From Nitrosospira sp. Is2 (GTDB taxonomy: Bacteria; Pseudomonadota; Gammaproteobacteria; Burkholderiales; Nitrosomonadaceae): a DNA stretch of 64,000 nt. The notes beneath the pieces were generated by a model, which worked only from the letters and a program-made list of their open reading frames with translations, was not told the DNA's origin and did no database searches. The DNA is taken from positions 3,224,001-3,288,000 of the forward strand of contig NZ_CP137134.1 in assembly GCF_033095785.1 (NCBI RefSeq). The letters run 5' to 3'. The translations under genes were made by a program, and so were the position numbers. Numbering within the stretch: position 1 is the first letter of the stretch; each line of letters begins with the position of its first letter. Of the stretch, positions 44,098-52,874 are shown piece by piece.

Positions 44098-44637
44098 ATG
44101 AAAAATTCATTTATTCTCGCTATCGCTTTATTTATTTCAACATTTGAAGTGGCTGCCGCCCCGGCTAAGCTGGATGACGCGCAGATTGCCGCTATTGCGG
44201 TGGCTGCTAATGAGGTCGATATCAACGCCGCCAAGCTGGCCGAGTCGAAATCATCCAATCGGGAAGTTAAAGCATTCGCCCACCGCATGATTGCCGATCA
44301 CTCCGGTGTTATCAAGGAGGCAACGGCACTTGTCACGAAGCTGAAGGTTACGCCAGAGGAAAATGTCGTGAGCAAGAGTGTTAGATCAGATGGCCAAAAG
44401 AATCTGGACCGACTCAGCAAGCTGGATGGCAAGCTCTTCAACAAGGCTTATATCCAGGACGAGATTGTGTTTCACAAGCAAGTACTGAACTTGATAGACG
44501 AGAAATTATTACCCAACGCAAAAAACGAAGAATTGCAGGCCTTGCTGGTCAAGGTGCGTGCTGCAGTTGCTTCACATCTCGAACATGCCGAAAAGATTCA
44601 GCCAGTAGTTGATGAGATGCGCGATCCCGGCAAATAA
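44098..44637 (+). CDS. DUF4142 exported protein
   Basis: 179 residues. Signal peptide MKNSFILAIALFISTFEVAAA, then a four-helix ferritin-like domain with the DUF4142 pattern: AAIAVAANEVDINAAKLAESKSS, then VKAFAHRMIADHSGVIKEA, and YIQDEIVFHKQVLNLIDEKLLP. Likely periplasmic or outer-membrane associated. Function unknown for the family. AAGAGG before the start. A small hairpin (GTGGC-TC-GCCAC) lies upstream. Confidence 0.88.
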   Translation: MKNSFILAIALFISTFEVAAAPAKLDDAQIAAIAVAANEVDINAAKLAESKSSNREVKAFAHRMIADHSGVIKEATALVTKLKVTPEENVVSKSVRSDGQKNLDRLSKLDGKLFNKAYIQDEIVFHKQVLNLIDEKLLPNAKNEELQALLVKVRAAVASHLEHAEKIQPVVDEMRDPGK

Positions 44638-45239
44638 TAAATCAAAGATGCTCGAGTTGCTACCAATCGGTCGTGTGGGTTACTTGTAAAGCGGTATGCA
44701 GCATAAGTGCGGTTAATGTCAGTACACACCTCGAGCTTCCTTTTGAGGAGGGATGAAAGAACGCCCTATTCCCTCCTTCTTTTTCAGGCTGGTTGAGATC
44801 GGGCGATGGACCGCCGTTGGTTTTATTATCCCGCCGCTGCGTGATGGCCGATGGCTAACGCTCCATGCGCAGGAATGAATCGAGCACTTCACTCGTATTG
44901 ATATCTCTGGTCCCGCCGCCACCTCCTGCGCGCAATACTCCTCAGATGCTATTGGAGGCAGCGGGCCGCCAGCCGCCACCTCCTCCTGCGCCACCCTTTC
45001 CGGTTCTGCTTTCATTCACCACGTCGATATTTTGCGTAATCGCAAAGACCATCGATTACGAGTGCGGTCTTAAGCGGTGAATGCCTACTGCTTGATGCGT
45101 CCTTTCCGAATGCCTGAGAAAAAAAGGAGTGAGGCTTAACGCCATAGCCCCGGTCAGCGGAGAACAATCGCCGGTGCAAGGGTTAAAATGCAACCAAACC
45201 ACCGACCTTTTTTAAAACTGGAGGAAATAAGCCAAACTC
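44638..45239. other. Intergenic region with relic-like glycine/proline-coding repeats
   Basis: About 600 bases. Two near-identical pieces (GCCGCCACCTCCTGCGC at about 44918 and a GCCGCCACCTCCTCCTGCGC version at about 44972) would code for proline runs on the plus strand or glycine runs on the minus. A minus-strand frame ends GGGGGTRDINTSEVLDSF before a stop. These look like remains of a small Gly-rich gene. No intact gene is supported. Confidence 0.4.
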
Positions 45240-46726
45240 ATGCAATCCAGCGCAAATATCGATAAAGACCGGCAATGCAGCAGTTCGTGTCATGTCGTGA
45301 TCCTTGGGGCCGGCGTCTCGGGCCTTTGCATGGGCAGCGCGCTGCGCAGGGCAGGAATAACGTCATTCGTCATTGTCGAAAAGTCCGCGGGGATTGGCGG
45401 CACCTGGTGGGATAGTACGTATCCGGGGGCAGAGTGCGATGTCTGCTCCCATCTCTACTCGTACTCATTCGATCTCAATCCCGACTGGTCACAGGCGTAC
45501 GCGCCGCAACGTGAAATACACCGATACCTGGCGCGATTTGCGGCAAAGTTCAACCTTCTCTCGCACATTCGATTGAACACTACGTTGACCGCGGCGCGAT
45601 TCGATGCTCAACGCGGACTGTGGTTGTTGCAACTTGAAAATGGCCATCAACTGACAGCCAACTTTTTCGTATGCAGTGCAGGACCACTGAGCGAGCCGCG
45701 TCACCCGGTTATTCCCCGGTTGGATAAATATAAGGGCCGCCTGTTCCATTCTGCTCGCTGGGATCATGACTACTGCTTCGAGGGCAAGCGCGTTGCGGTG
45801 ATCGGTACCGCAGCCAGCGCGGTGCAGATATCCCTCGCCTCGCCCTCATGGTTGCCAAGCTTTATGTTTGCCAGCGCTCTCCCAATTGGATCATCCCCAG
45901 GCTGAGCCATAAATATGCACCCTGGGAAAAGGCGCTGTTTCGGATAGGGCCCATTGCGCGGGCCCACCGGTCGTTTCTCTACTGGTTCCATGAGCTGAAC
46001 CGGCTGTCCTTCAATTCGGGAAGTTTGATGGCGAGGGTGGGGCGTGCGCTGGCCGAGATTCACCTGCGCCGTCAGGTGCCCCACAAAAAATTGCGCGATG
46101 CCCTGCGGCCCGGCTATCCCTTCGGGTGCAAGCGGGTCCTGCTTTCCAATGACTACTACCCTGCCCTAACCCGCTCCAACGTGGAGTTGATTACTACACC
46201 GATTGATCATATCGATCAAACCGGCATCGTCACCATCGACGAGGGCAGGCGTGACGTGGATGCGATTGTCTGCGCGACCGGGTTCGACGTGAGACATGTG
46301 CTGACATCGATGAGAATAGAAGGGCTGGACGGATGCCTGCTGGAGCAAGCCTGGGCAGGTGAGCCGGAAGCGTATCGCGGGGTAACGGTCGCAGGTTTCC
46401 CCAATTTTTTTATGCTTCTTGGTCCGAACACCGGACAAGGGCACACCTCCGCAATCCTTTTTATAGAAGCGCAGGTGAACTATACGCTGCGATGCATCCA
46501 GGAACTCGGGACGCAGGGGAAACGCTATCTTGTCGTGAAGCCCGCGGCCATGGACCGGTATAACCAGGAATTACAGAAGATACTACGGAAATCGGTATGG
46601 GCTGCCGATTGCAGAAGCTGGTACAAAACCGAGTCGGGGAAAATCATCGGCATTTATCCGGGGTTCTCGTTCCAATATATGCGAGAGCTTGAAAGGCCGC
46701 GGTTTGACGACTATTTCATCTGTTAG
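45240..46726 (+). pseudogene. Frameshifted flavin-binding monooxygenase (Baeyer-Villiger type)
   Basis: Two frames together make one FAD/NADPH monooxygenase of about 495 residues. The first (45240-45905) carries the FAD site VILGAGVSGLCMG, the family stretch GIGGTWWDSTYPGAECDVCSHLYSYSF, and a Baeyer-Villiger fingerprint variant YKGRLFHSARWD. It then loses frame in AVQIS near 45830-45834. The second (in frame from before 45848 to 46726) resumes exactly where homologues do: LYVCQRSPNWIIPR, then ATGFD, and FFMLLGPNTGQGHTS. One base is missing at the junction. The NADPH loop reads GTAASA instead of GxGxxS. Either a recent pseudogene or a sequencing error. Confidence 0.85.
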
Positions 46727-46812
46727 CGGCATGGCACTTTGCGTGGGGGCGGGTTTTCCATTCCAGCCGAAGACGTTACAATTTCAGTTCTTAGCACAAA
46801 CAGGAGATGCTC

Positions 46813-47316
46813 ATGCAGTTCAAGCCCGAGAAAGAACACCAATGGCTGCAAAAACTTGTCGGCGAATGGACTTACGAGGTAGAGGCAATAATGGGGCCCG
46901 ATAAGCCAGCGGAAAAGTTTACCGGATCGGAAAGCGTGCGGTCGATAGGCGGCTTCTGGGTGCAGTGCGAGGGACGCGGCCAGATGTGCGACGCTGGCGA
47001 CACAGGGGGCACCGCGGTTACGGTGATGACGCTTGGGTACGACCCGCAGAAACGACGGGTCGTTGGCACCTGGATTGGCTCCATGATGTCTCACCTTTGG
47101 ATATACGATGGATCCCTGGATGCGTCGGAGAAAGTGCTCACGCTCAATGCCGAGGGTCCTAGCTTCACTGCGGAAGGGAAGCTCGGGAAATACAAGGATG
47201 TGATCGAATTTAAAAGCGATGATCATCGGGTGCTGACGTCACACATGCTGGGCGATGACGGAACGTGGCACCAGTTCATGACCGCCAACTACCATCGTAC
47301 TGGATCGGGCACCTAG
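46813..47316 (+). CDS. DUF1579 domain protein
   Basis: 167 residues from the ATG at 46813, which has AGGAG six bases upstream. An ATG at 46807 touches the same site and is unlikely. Lipocalin-like beta protein of family DUF1579: LVGEWTYEVEAIMGPDKPAEKFTG at the start, SIGGFWVQCEGRG, then VMTLGYDPQKRRVVGTWIGSM, and SHMLGDDGTWHQFMTANYHR at the end. Function unknown. Cytoplasmic by sequence. Confidence 0.88.
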   Translation: MQFKPEKEHQWLQKLVGEWTYEVEAIMGPDKPAEKFTGSESVRSIGGFWVQCEGRGQMCDAGDTGGTAVTVMTLGYDPQKRRVVGTWIGSMMSHLWIYDGSLDASEKVLTLNAEGPSFTAEGKLGKYKDVIEFKSDDHRVLTSHMLGDDGTWHQFMTANYHRTGSGT

Positions 47317-47406
47317 AAATTCTGGAACATGCTAATTCAAGTTCGCCTCCCCGGTCCTCGGATGAGACCGCGCGGAGCCGGCTGACAGCGCACCGTAACT
47401 GCCCAT

Positions 47407-47473
47407 GGGCTTATTCGGGCGGGCTGATCGGTGGGTTTATTCGGTGGGTTTATTCCATGGGCTTATTTAGCAG
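47407..47473. repeat. Imperfect 12-14-bp tandem repeat
   Basis: Five units of the form GGGYTTATTCGGT: GGGCTTATTCGGGC, GGGCTGATCGGT, GGGTTTATTCGGT, GGGTTTATTCCAT, GGGCTTATTTAGC. It lies between the DUF1579 gene and the small membrane protein gene, ending 12 bases from the latter's stop. Confidence 0.7.
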
Positions 47474-47484
47474 GTGTTCTGGCA

Positions 47485-47703
47485 CTACCAGAGATCGCCC
47501 AGTACCCGGTTTATGATGAAAAGTACGATGGCTAACCCTAGCAGGCCCAGCAATATGCCTTTCTCGTCGGTCGCGTGGGACGAAAGGTCGAAAACACGCT
47601 TGAGCCGGGCGAAAAAATGCAAGGCAACGTAAATGCCGACCACCAACGCCGCATACCCCAGCTCTACGTAGCCCACATTAAAATACCATTCGCCGCTATC
47701 CAC
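47485..47703 (-). CDS. Small two-helix membrane protein
   Basis: 72 residues from the GTG at 47703, which has GGGAGG six bases before it. The frame opens at 47742. Two membrane helices: GYVELGYAALVVGIYVALHFF and GILLGLLGLAIVLFIINRVLG, joined by a charged loop (ARLKRVFDLSSHATDEK). No family recognised. Confidence 0.65.
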   Translation of the reverse strand: MDSGEWYFNVGYVELGYAALVVGIYVALHFFARLKRVFDLSSHATDEKGILLGLLGLAIVLFIINRVLGDLW

Positions 47704-47872
47704 GCTGAACCTCCCGGTTTTTGGGGTGCTTCCCAGTGCCAAGCTCTTCAGGAGAGGCAGTCGTCAGCACGTAACGGCGCCTCCCCCTCCCCCTCGCCTG
47801 TTAGCTCCTTATGCTCCATATGCTCCACATGGCAGGGATGTCCGGTTACACACGATCCTTCGGTGCAGCACT

Positions 47873-48556
47873 TCAGTCGGCATGCAGCAACTGCAGCAGC
47901 GCTTCCGCTGCCGGGCCAGCAGAGGCCGGGTTCTGTCCGGTTATCAGCTGGCCATTCACCTGGACGTAAGGAGCCCAGTTGTCACTCTTGCTAAAGACGG
48001 CTCCCCTTTCCTTTAATCCGTCTTCCAGCAAAAAGGGAACGATTTCGCTGCAGCCCACGTCATCTTCTTCCTCGTTGGAAAAGCCCGTGACGTGCTTTCC
48101 TCTAATCATATAATCGCACTCTTTCCCCCGCACGTTGACGAGAGCGGTCGGGCCATGACAAACTGCCACGATGGGTTTGCCGGCTTTGTCGAAAGCTTCA
48201 ATCAACGCAATGGAGACCGTGTTGTCGGGCATGTCCCACATCGGGCCGTGCCCTCCCGGATAAAACACCGCATCGAAGTCTTCTGCCGAAACCTGAGCCA
48301 GCGCTTTGGTGTTGGCGAGTTCAGCCTGTGCAGCAATATCGGCGTGAAAGCGTTTTGTTGAAAGGGTAAGATTTTCGGGCAGGTCGCTTATCGGGTCAAT
48401 GGGCGGCTCACCGCCCTTAGGCGAGGCCAGCGCGACCTCCGCTCCTGCATCCTTCAATATGTAATAGGGCGTGGTGAATTCTTCCAGCCAGAAGCCGGTT
48501 TTTTTTCCGGTGTTGCCGAGTTGGTCGTGAGACGTCAGAACAATGAGAATTTTCAT
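47873..48556 (-). CDS. DJ-1/PfpI family protein (class I amidotransferase-like)
   Basis: 227 residues. Complete DJ-1/PfpI fold with the nucleophile elbow VAVCHGPTALVNV (Cys about 134), an upstream acidic residue in TGFWLEEFTTPYYILKDAG, and FDAVFYPGGHGPMWD. These features match the HchA/Hsp31-like chaperone or glyoxalase III type group rather than true amidotransferases. The likely role is protection against reactive carbonyls or protein damage; the specific activity is not proven. Monocistronic on the minus strand. Confidence 0.88.
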   Translation of the reverse strand: MKILIVLTSHDQLGNTGKKTGFWLEEFTTPYYILKDAGAEVALASPKGGEPPIDPISDLPENLTLSTKRFHADIAAQAELANTKALAQVSAEDFDAVFYPGGHGPMWDMPDNTVSIALIEAFDKAGKPIVAVCHGPTALVNVRGKECDYMIRGKHVTGFSNEEEDDVGCSEIVPFLLEDGLKERGAVFSKSDNWAPYVQVNGQLITGQNPASAGPAAEALLQLLHAD

Positions 48557-48797
48557 AGCGCACCTCGATATTTGGAACCGACAATATTTTTGAACCCGTG
48601 GTTAACCCCTATACGTCAGTATGACTCCCACCCGCGGTCCCTCTGTGGTTAATCGGCTGGAAACCTGGCCACTCTTTTTGGGGGAGGACGTGGCGCCACA
48701 GTGGGTGGTGGTGGCGGTCTAGTGGTCCCGCCCGAACTTTGCGGCCGATGTTACTGCTTTCTCCACCACCACTAGTTAACCTATAGCAGGAATAGGC
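48557..48797. other. Intergenic region with GTGG/CCAC inverted arms
   Basis: About 240 bases between two divergent genes. It contains GTGGTGGTGG (about 48705) and its complement CCACCACCAC (about 48762) around a 45-base loop, and a promoter region is expected for both neighbours. No gene seen. Confidence 0.4.
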
Positions 48798-49835
48798 ATG
48801 GCTTACAAATCGGATGTCCATCAGGCAACGATGCAGGCGATCGACATCGCCCGTCCCGGCGGTCCCGAGGTGCTGGTCCCTGCATCACACCCAATACCCC
48901 GCCCAGCGAGCGGCGAAATTCTGGTAAAAATTGCGGCGGCCGGGATTAACCGTCCGGATGTGTTGCAAAGGCGCGGGTTATATCGGCCCCCCCGGGGCGC
49001 CTCCACAATTCCAGGACTCGAAATCGCCGGTGAAGTCGCGGCACTGGGCGATGGAACCGTACGCTTCCATTTGGGCGACAAGGTTTGCGCGCTGGTTCCC
49101 GGCGGCGGCTATGCGGAGTACTGCGTCGCGCATGAAAGCAACGCCCTGCCAGTTCCCGGCGCAGTGAGTCTGGGGGAGGCGGCGGCGTTGCCGGAGACCT
49201 TCTTCACGGTCTGGGCCAATCTCTTTCAACGCGGCAAGCTCCAAGCAGGGGAAACGGTACTGATTCATGGCGGCGCCTCCGGTATTGGCACCACCGCCAC
49301 GATGCTGTCTAAGGTCTTCGGCGCCACCGTGGCCGTCACCGTCGGTTCGGAGGAGAAGGGGAAGGCGTGCCTTGCCCTGGGAGCCAGCCTGGCCATCAAT
49401 TACCGAACTCAGGATTTTGTCGAGGAAGTCAAAAAATTTACCGGTGGCAAAGGGGTGGATGTCATAGTGGATATTGTCGCGGGAGATTACGTTGCCAGAA
49501 ACTACCAGGCGGCCGCGCTGAATGGCCGCATTATCCAGATCGGCGTGCAGAATGGACCTGCCAGGGAGCTTGACCTGATGACGATGCTGAGCAAACGGCT
49601 TACGCATACCGGGTCGCTGATGCGGCCCCGCAGTGTGGTGGAAAAAGCCCAGATTGCTCAGGAACTGGAGCAGCAGGTGTGGCCGCTGCTGCGGCAGGGA
49701 AAACTGAGGCCTAAAATTTTCCGGACTTTTCGGCTGGAGGACGCGTCCAAGGCGCACGCGCTGTTGGAGTCAGGCGTACATATCGGAAAAATTGTTCTGA
49801 CCACCCCGGCCCTGGGCGAGGATAGCGATTTTTAA
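48798..49835 (+). CDS. NAD(P)H quinone oxidoreductase, zeta-crystallin/PIG3 type
   Basis: 345 residues, medium-chain dehydrogenase/reductase without zinc ligands. Typical start MQAIDIARPGGPEVL (residue 12), AAGINRPDVLQRRGLY, the GLEIAGEVAALG core, NADPH-binding ETVLIHGGASGIGTTA (about 152), and VDVIVDIVAGDYVARN. Probably reduces quinones or related carbonyls with NADPH. Start ATG at 48798 with AGGA upstream; an internal ATG at 48831 would also fit the family start. Confidence 0.9.
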   Translation: MAYKSDVHQATMQAIDIARPGGPEVLVPASHPIPRPASGEILVKIAAAGINRPDVLQRRGLYRPPRGASTIPGLEIAGEVAALGDGTVRFHLGDKVCALVPGGGYAEYCVAHESNALPVPGAVSLGEAAALPETFFTVWANLFQRGKLQAGETVLIHGGASGIGTTATMLSKVFGATVAVTVGSEEKGKACLALGASLAINYRTQDFVEEVKKFTGGKGVDVIVDIVAGDYVARNYQAAALNGRIIQIGVQNGPARELDLMTMLSKRLTHTGSLMRPRSVVEKAQIAQELEQQVWPLLRQGKLRPKIFRTFRLEDASKAHALLESGVHIGKIVLTTPALGEDSDF

Positions 49836-49877
49836 CCCTGCTTCAACCCACCAGGACGCAATTGCTACTGGATTTAA

Positions 49878-50069
49878 TCAATTTGCGCCTTTCCCGCGGC
49901 GAACAATTGCACATACCAGCGCCAGAGCGGCGACCAGCATTCCCTTCGTTTCAGGTTCAGGCGCAGGATTGACCTGCAAAGCGGCGAGCAGCGCAAGTTG
50001 CGCGTGGTTGAAGATGCCGAGCACGGCAACGGAGGTTTCTTGAATGAAATTCATTTTGGAAGTCCTCAT
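49878..50069 (-). CDS. Short protein ending in a PEP-CTERM-like sorting signal
   Basis: 63 residues (or 58 from the internal ATG at 50054, which has GAGG upstream). The C-terminus NPAPEPETKGMLVAALALV followed by CAIVRRGKGAN has all three parts of a PEP-CTERM signal: Pro-Glu-Pro, a hydrophobic helix, and an arginine/lysine cluster. The N-terminal part has one short hydrophobic stretch and almost no mature domain. It may be a mini PEP-CTERM peptide or the surviving end of a larger gene. Exosortase and exopolysaccharide genes are not in this window. Confidence 0.55.
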   Translation of the reverse strand: MRTSKMNFIQETSVAVLGIFNHAQLALLAALQVNPAPEPETKGMLVAALALVCAIVRRGKGAN

Positions 50070-50227
50070 ATCAACAATAACATCAAGTTGCTGTTATAGC
50101 CTCCGTATGTGTCAACAGTATGAAAAAAATCGGCTTACATCTTTGTGGTCAGGCGCAGAGCATTGCGGCGTGTTGAGGATACAGGTAGGCTCTGGAATGA
50201 TTGAAAGACACTCCAAGGGTCGCAGGA

Positions 50228-51424
50228 ATGGCAGAAACCTTCGATGTGGTAGTGATCGGCGGTGGTATCCACGGCGCCGGTATCGCGCAGGCGGCCGCGG
50301 CGCGGGGATTATCGGTCATGGTGCTCGAGCAGACGGCAATTGCGAGCGGCACTTCCAGCCGCTCCAGCAAGCTTATCCACGGCGGCCTGCGTTATCTGGA
50401 AAGCCGCCAGTTTTCCCTTGTGCGCGAATGCCTGCAGGAACGTTCGCTCCTCTTGAAACTGGCGCCCGGCCTGGTCGAGCTCCGGCCATTTTATATTCCC
50501 GTGTACCGGGATACTGCGCGGCGGCCGTGGATGCTGTACGTGGGGTTGAGTTTTTACCGGCTGCTAGGTGGTGGCGGCCCAGCAATGCGCTTCCGCCGCA
50601 TTCCGCAAAGCCAATGGAAAAATCTCGATGGACTGGAGACGACGGACCTTGAAGCCGTGTTTCAGTATTACGACGCTCAAACCGACGATGCAGCGCTGAC
50701 GAACGCGGTGATGCGTTCGGCCCAGCGACTGGGGGCGCAACTCAAGATACCAGCCACATTCACCGGCGCGCTGCTCGATGAACCCACCAACGCTATCGAA
50801 TACCGCCATAACGGAAAAACCGAAACCTGTGGGGCCGCAGTATTGATTAATGCAGCCGGACCGTGGGCACAGGAAGTATTAAGCCGGATTACACCCGCAC
50901 CGCCACAGCTCGAGATCGAGCTGGTGCAGGGAACCCATCTTCTCCTGCCCGGCAAGCTCACACAAGGAATTTATTATGTGGAAGCAGAGGACAGGCGCGT
51001 GGTGTTTGTGATGCCCTGGAAAGGAAATACATTGGTGGGGACAACTGAATTAATTTTCCAGGGCAATCCGGGGGATGTCGCGCCGCTTCCGAGTGAGATT
51101 GCCTACCTGATGGAAACCCTTTGCCGCTATTTCCCGCGCTATCGAACCGGAGTGCCCATCCGCGACGCCATCGCCGGTTTGCGGGTACTGCCATCGGGCA
51201 GGAATGGAACCGAGGGCGAGGCCGGCACCCTGCATGCCCGTTCGCGCGAAACAGTCCTGTATCTCCACCGGCGGGAGCAATCCGGCACGACCCGTTTGCT
51301 TACTGTTTACGGCGGCAAACTGACGACTTACAGGCTGACGGCGGAACGGGTCATGGCCCATCTGGCGGATGCGCTGCCAGCGCGTGTGCCGCTGGCGGAT
51401 ACGCGGGATCTGGAGTTGACCTGA
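50228..51424 (+). CDS. GlpD-like FAD-dependent glycerol-3-phosphate dehydrogenase
   Basis: 398 residues from the ATG at 50228; a TTG at 50201 is an alternative. N-terminal FAD motif FDVVVIGGGIHGAGIAQAAAARG and the GlpD stretch ASGTSSRSSKLIHGGLRYLE are clear. The substrate-domain part has VFVMPWKGNTLVGTTE, and the end has LLTVYGGKLTTYRLTAERVM. The protein then stops at about 400 residues. Typical GlpD is about 500 and has a C-terminal cap domain, which is absent here. It likely oxidises glycerol-3-phosphate or a related hydroxy acid with quinone as acceptor. Confidence 0.85.
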   Translation: MAETFDVVVIGGGIHGAGIAQAAAARGLSVMVLEQTAIASGTSSRSSKLIHGGLRYLESRQFSLVRECLQERSLLLKLAPGLVELRPFYIPVYRDTARRPWMLYVGLSFYRLLGGGGPAMRFRRIPQSQWKNLDGLETTDLEAVFQYYDAQTDDAALTNAVMRSAQRLGAQLKIPATFTGALLDEPTNAIEYRHNGKTETCGAAVLINAAGPWAQEVLSRITPAPPQLEIELVQGTHLLLPGKLTQGIYYVEAEDRRVVFVMPWKGNTLVGTTELIFQGNPGDVAPLPSEIAYLMETLCRYFPRYRTGVPIRDAIAGLRVLPSGRNGTEGEAGTLHARSRETVLYLHRREQSGTTRLLTVYGGKLTTYRLTAERVMAHLADALPARVPLADTRDLELT

Positions 51425-51508
51425 ACCGATGGTGATCCTGCGGCAGTTCCGCAGCATGCCCGTGTTGTCGGATCCTTGAGATCCGTTTCCTGCAAGCGTA
51501 CACCTGCG

Positions 51509-51911
51509 TTATTTCTGTTTCTCGCAGTTCACCATCCAGGGAGTGCCAAATTGATCGACGAGCATGCCGAAACGGACGGCCCAGAAGGTTTCCTGCATCG
51601 GCATGTGCACTGTCCCATTCTGCGACAACACCTGGAACAGCCGCTCCGCTTCGTCAGGATCTTCTATTCCCAGCGAAATGTAGAAGCCCTTGGCTTCCTC
51701 GTTGCACCCGGCCGGTCCATCCGAGCCCATCAGCAGGTTATTGCCCACTTTGATACACGCGTGCATGATTTTACCGCCCGACTCGGGCGAGGATTCTTCC
51801 GTCATGGGATTGGCCATGCGTCATCATCATTTCTATTTTACCGCCCAGGCTCTGCTCATCGAACTTGAAGGCTGCCTCGCATCGGCCCTTGAAGATCAGG
51901 TAAGGATTCAT
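51509..51911 (-). pseudogene. Frameshifted PhnB-like VOC protein
   Basis: The 102-codon frame 51509-51817 encodes the C-terminal two thirds of a PhnB-type glyoxalase-fold protein: GGKIMHACIKVGNNLLMGSD, EDPDEAERLFQVLSQNG, and FWAVRFGMLVDQFGTPWMVN. The missing N-terminus is just upstream in another frame, from an ATG at 51911: MNPYLIFKGRCEAAFKF, then GGKIEMMMTHG. One extra base near 51815 breaks the join. Together they would make the normal length of about 134 residues. Function of the family is unclear. Confidence 0.75.
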
Positions 51912-52487
51912 TTCCGTGATTTTTTCTTGGATGAATAACGGTTGAGATCGCTACGTGAACGGTTACGCGCCGAACATTTAATTTCCATCGTCGCCCGTCG
52001 AGCTGGACCGATATACAGTGTTGCTGGAGACCGGTGCCGTACGGCGCGATACATTCTATCCGCCACCTTATTTGAATATTCCAGCCAGGGTAACCATAAC
52101 TTGTACAGCACTCTCAAATCCATGGTTATCTTGTCTGGGCTATGGCTCTATATCTGATATCAAGCTGATTCCCGGCAAGGAGATGATCGTTGATCAATTG
52201 TCGGGAGTGCTGTCGCAGCGACCTTAACTATTTTTTACTTCAAAATTTTTTTTCAGTTGGCGATAGAGCGCTAATATTAATGTGAAAGATGAAGATATAT
52301 ATTTAACTAATTGAAAATGAAAAATTTATCTTGTCACCCCCCCGACAAGCGCCTGGATGCTCAGGCACGGTCTAAACGTCGAAATACTGGATAATTGTGG
52401 CACCGAATCGGCGAATTGTAGTCAAAGTAATATAGAGCACGCTGGTATTGGCATTTGAGCAGCTTGGTCTGAGTCAGGAGAATCATC
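51912..52487. other. Intergenic region, AT-rich centre
   Basis: About 575 bases with no supported gene. The part 52225-52340 is strongly AT-rich against its surroundings. Near the end are two GG-N10-GC elements; the one at 52398-52413 has a perfect TGGCAC. Confidence 0.4.
52398..52413 (+). promoter_or_regulatory. Possible sigma54-type promoter
   Basis: TGGCACCGAATCGGCG: a perfect -24 TGGCAC, GG-N10-GC spacing, but a -12 box CGGCG that is a poor match to TTGCA. It lies 75 bases before the next start codon. Weak evidence on its own. Confidence 0.3.
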
Positions 52488-52787
52488 ATGAAAACGATGC
52501 ATGAAATTTTGATGGCGGCGCCACCCGCCCAAGTTACCCGATGCAAAATCGCCATGGTGGAGATGGCACACGGGTATTGGGCCGCCGCCGCCGCGACGCT
52601 GGAAAACGCGATAAACGAATCGGAACCGGGAGAGTGGACGCGGGATTGCATGCAGATGAGAGACTTCTGCATGGCGATGGATCAGGTGAAATCCGAGGGA
52701 ATACGAGGGGTGGAAACACCCGCGAGACCTGGAGCGAGCCGGGTCATGGTTGAGACGACTGCACAGGTTACACTGCTTCATCGGTAA
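52488..52787 (+). CDS. Hypothetical small protein
   Basis: 99 residues with a good ribosome-binding site (CAGGAGAATCATC before the ATG). The first half is helical and Ala/Met-rich (KIAMVEMAHGYWAAAAATLENAI) and contains three cysteines across the protein. The second half is Arg/Thr-rich. No family recognised, no signal peptide. Alone on its strand. Confidence 0.5.
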   Translation: MKTMHEILMAAPPAQVTRCKIAMVEMAHGYWAAAAATLENAINESEPGEWTRDCMQMRDFCMAMDQVKSEGIRGVETPARPGASRVMVETTAQVTLLHR

Positions 52788-52874
52788 TCTCACTACCGCG
52801 CCGGGGATGGGATGCTTCGGAAATTTGCGCTTCGGCCCAGTCGCTAGTCGCAGCCCGCCTCGCTTCAGGTCATC

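Noticed and set aside
52448..52464. GG-N10-GC element just before the 52488 gene
   Set aside because: It would place the transcription start at the ribosome-binding site. The spacing rule alone is common by chance in this DNA.
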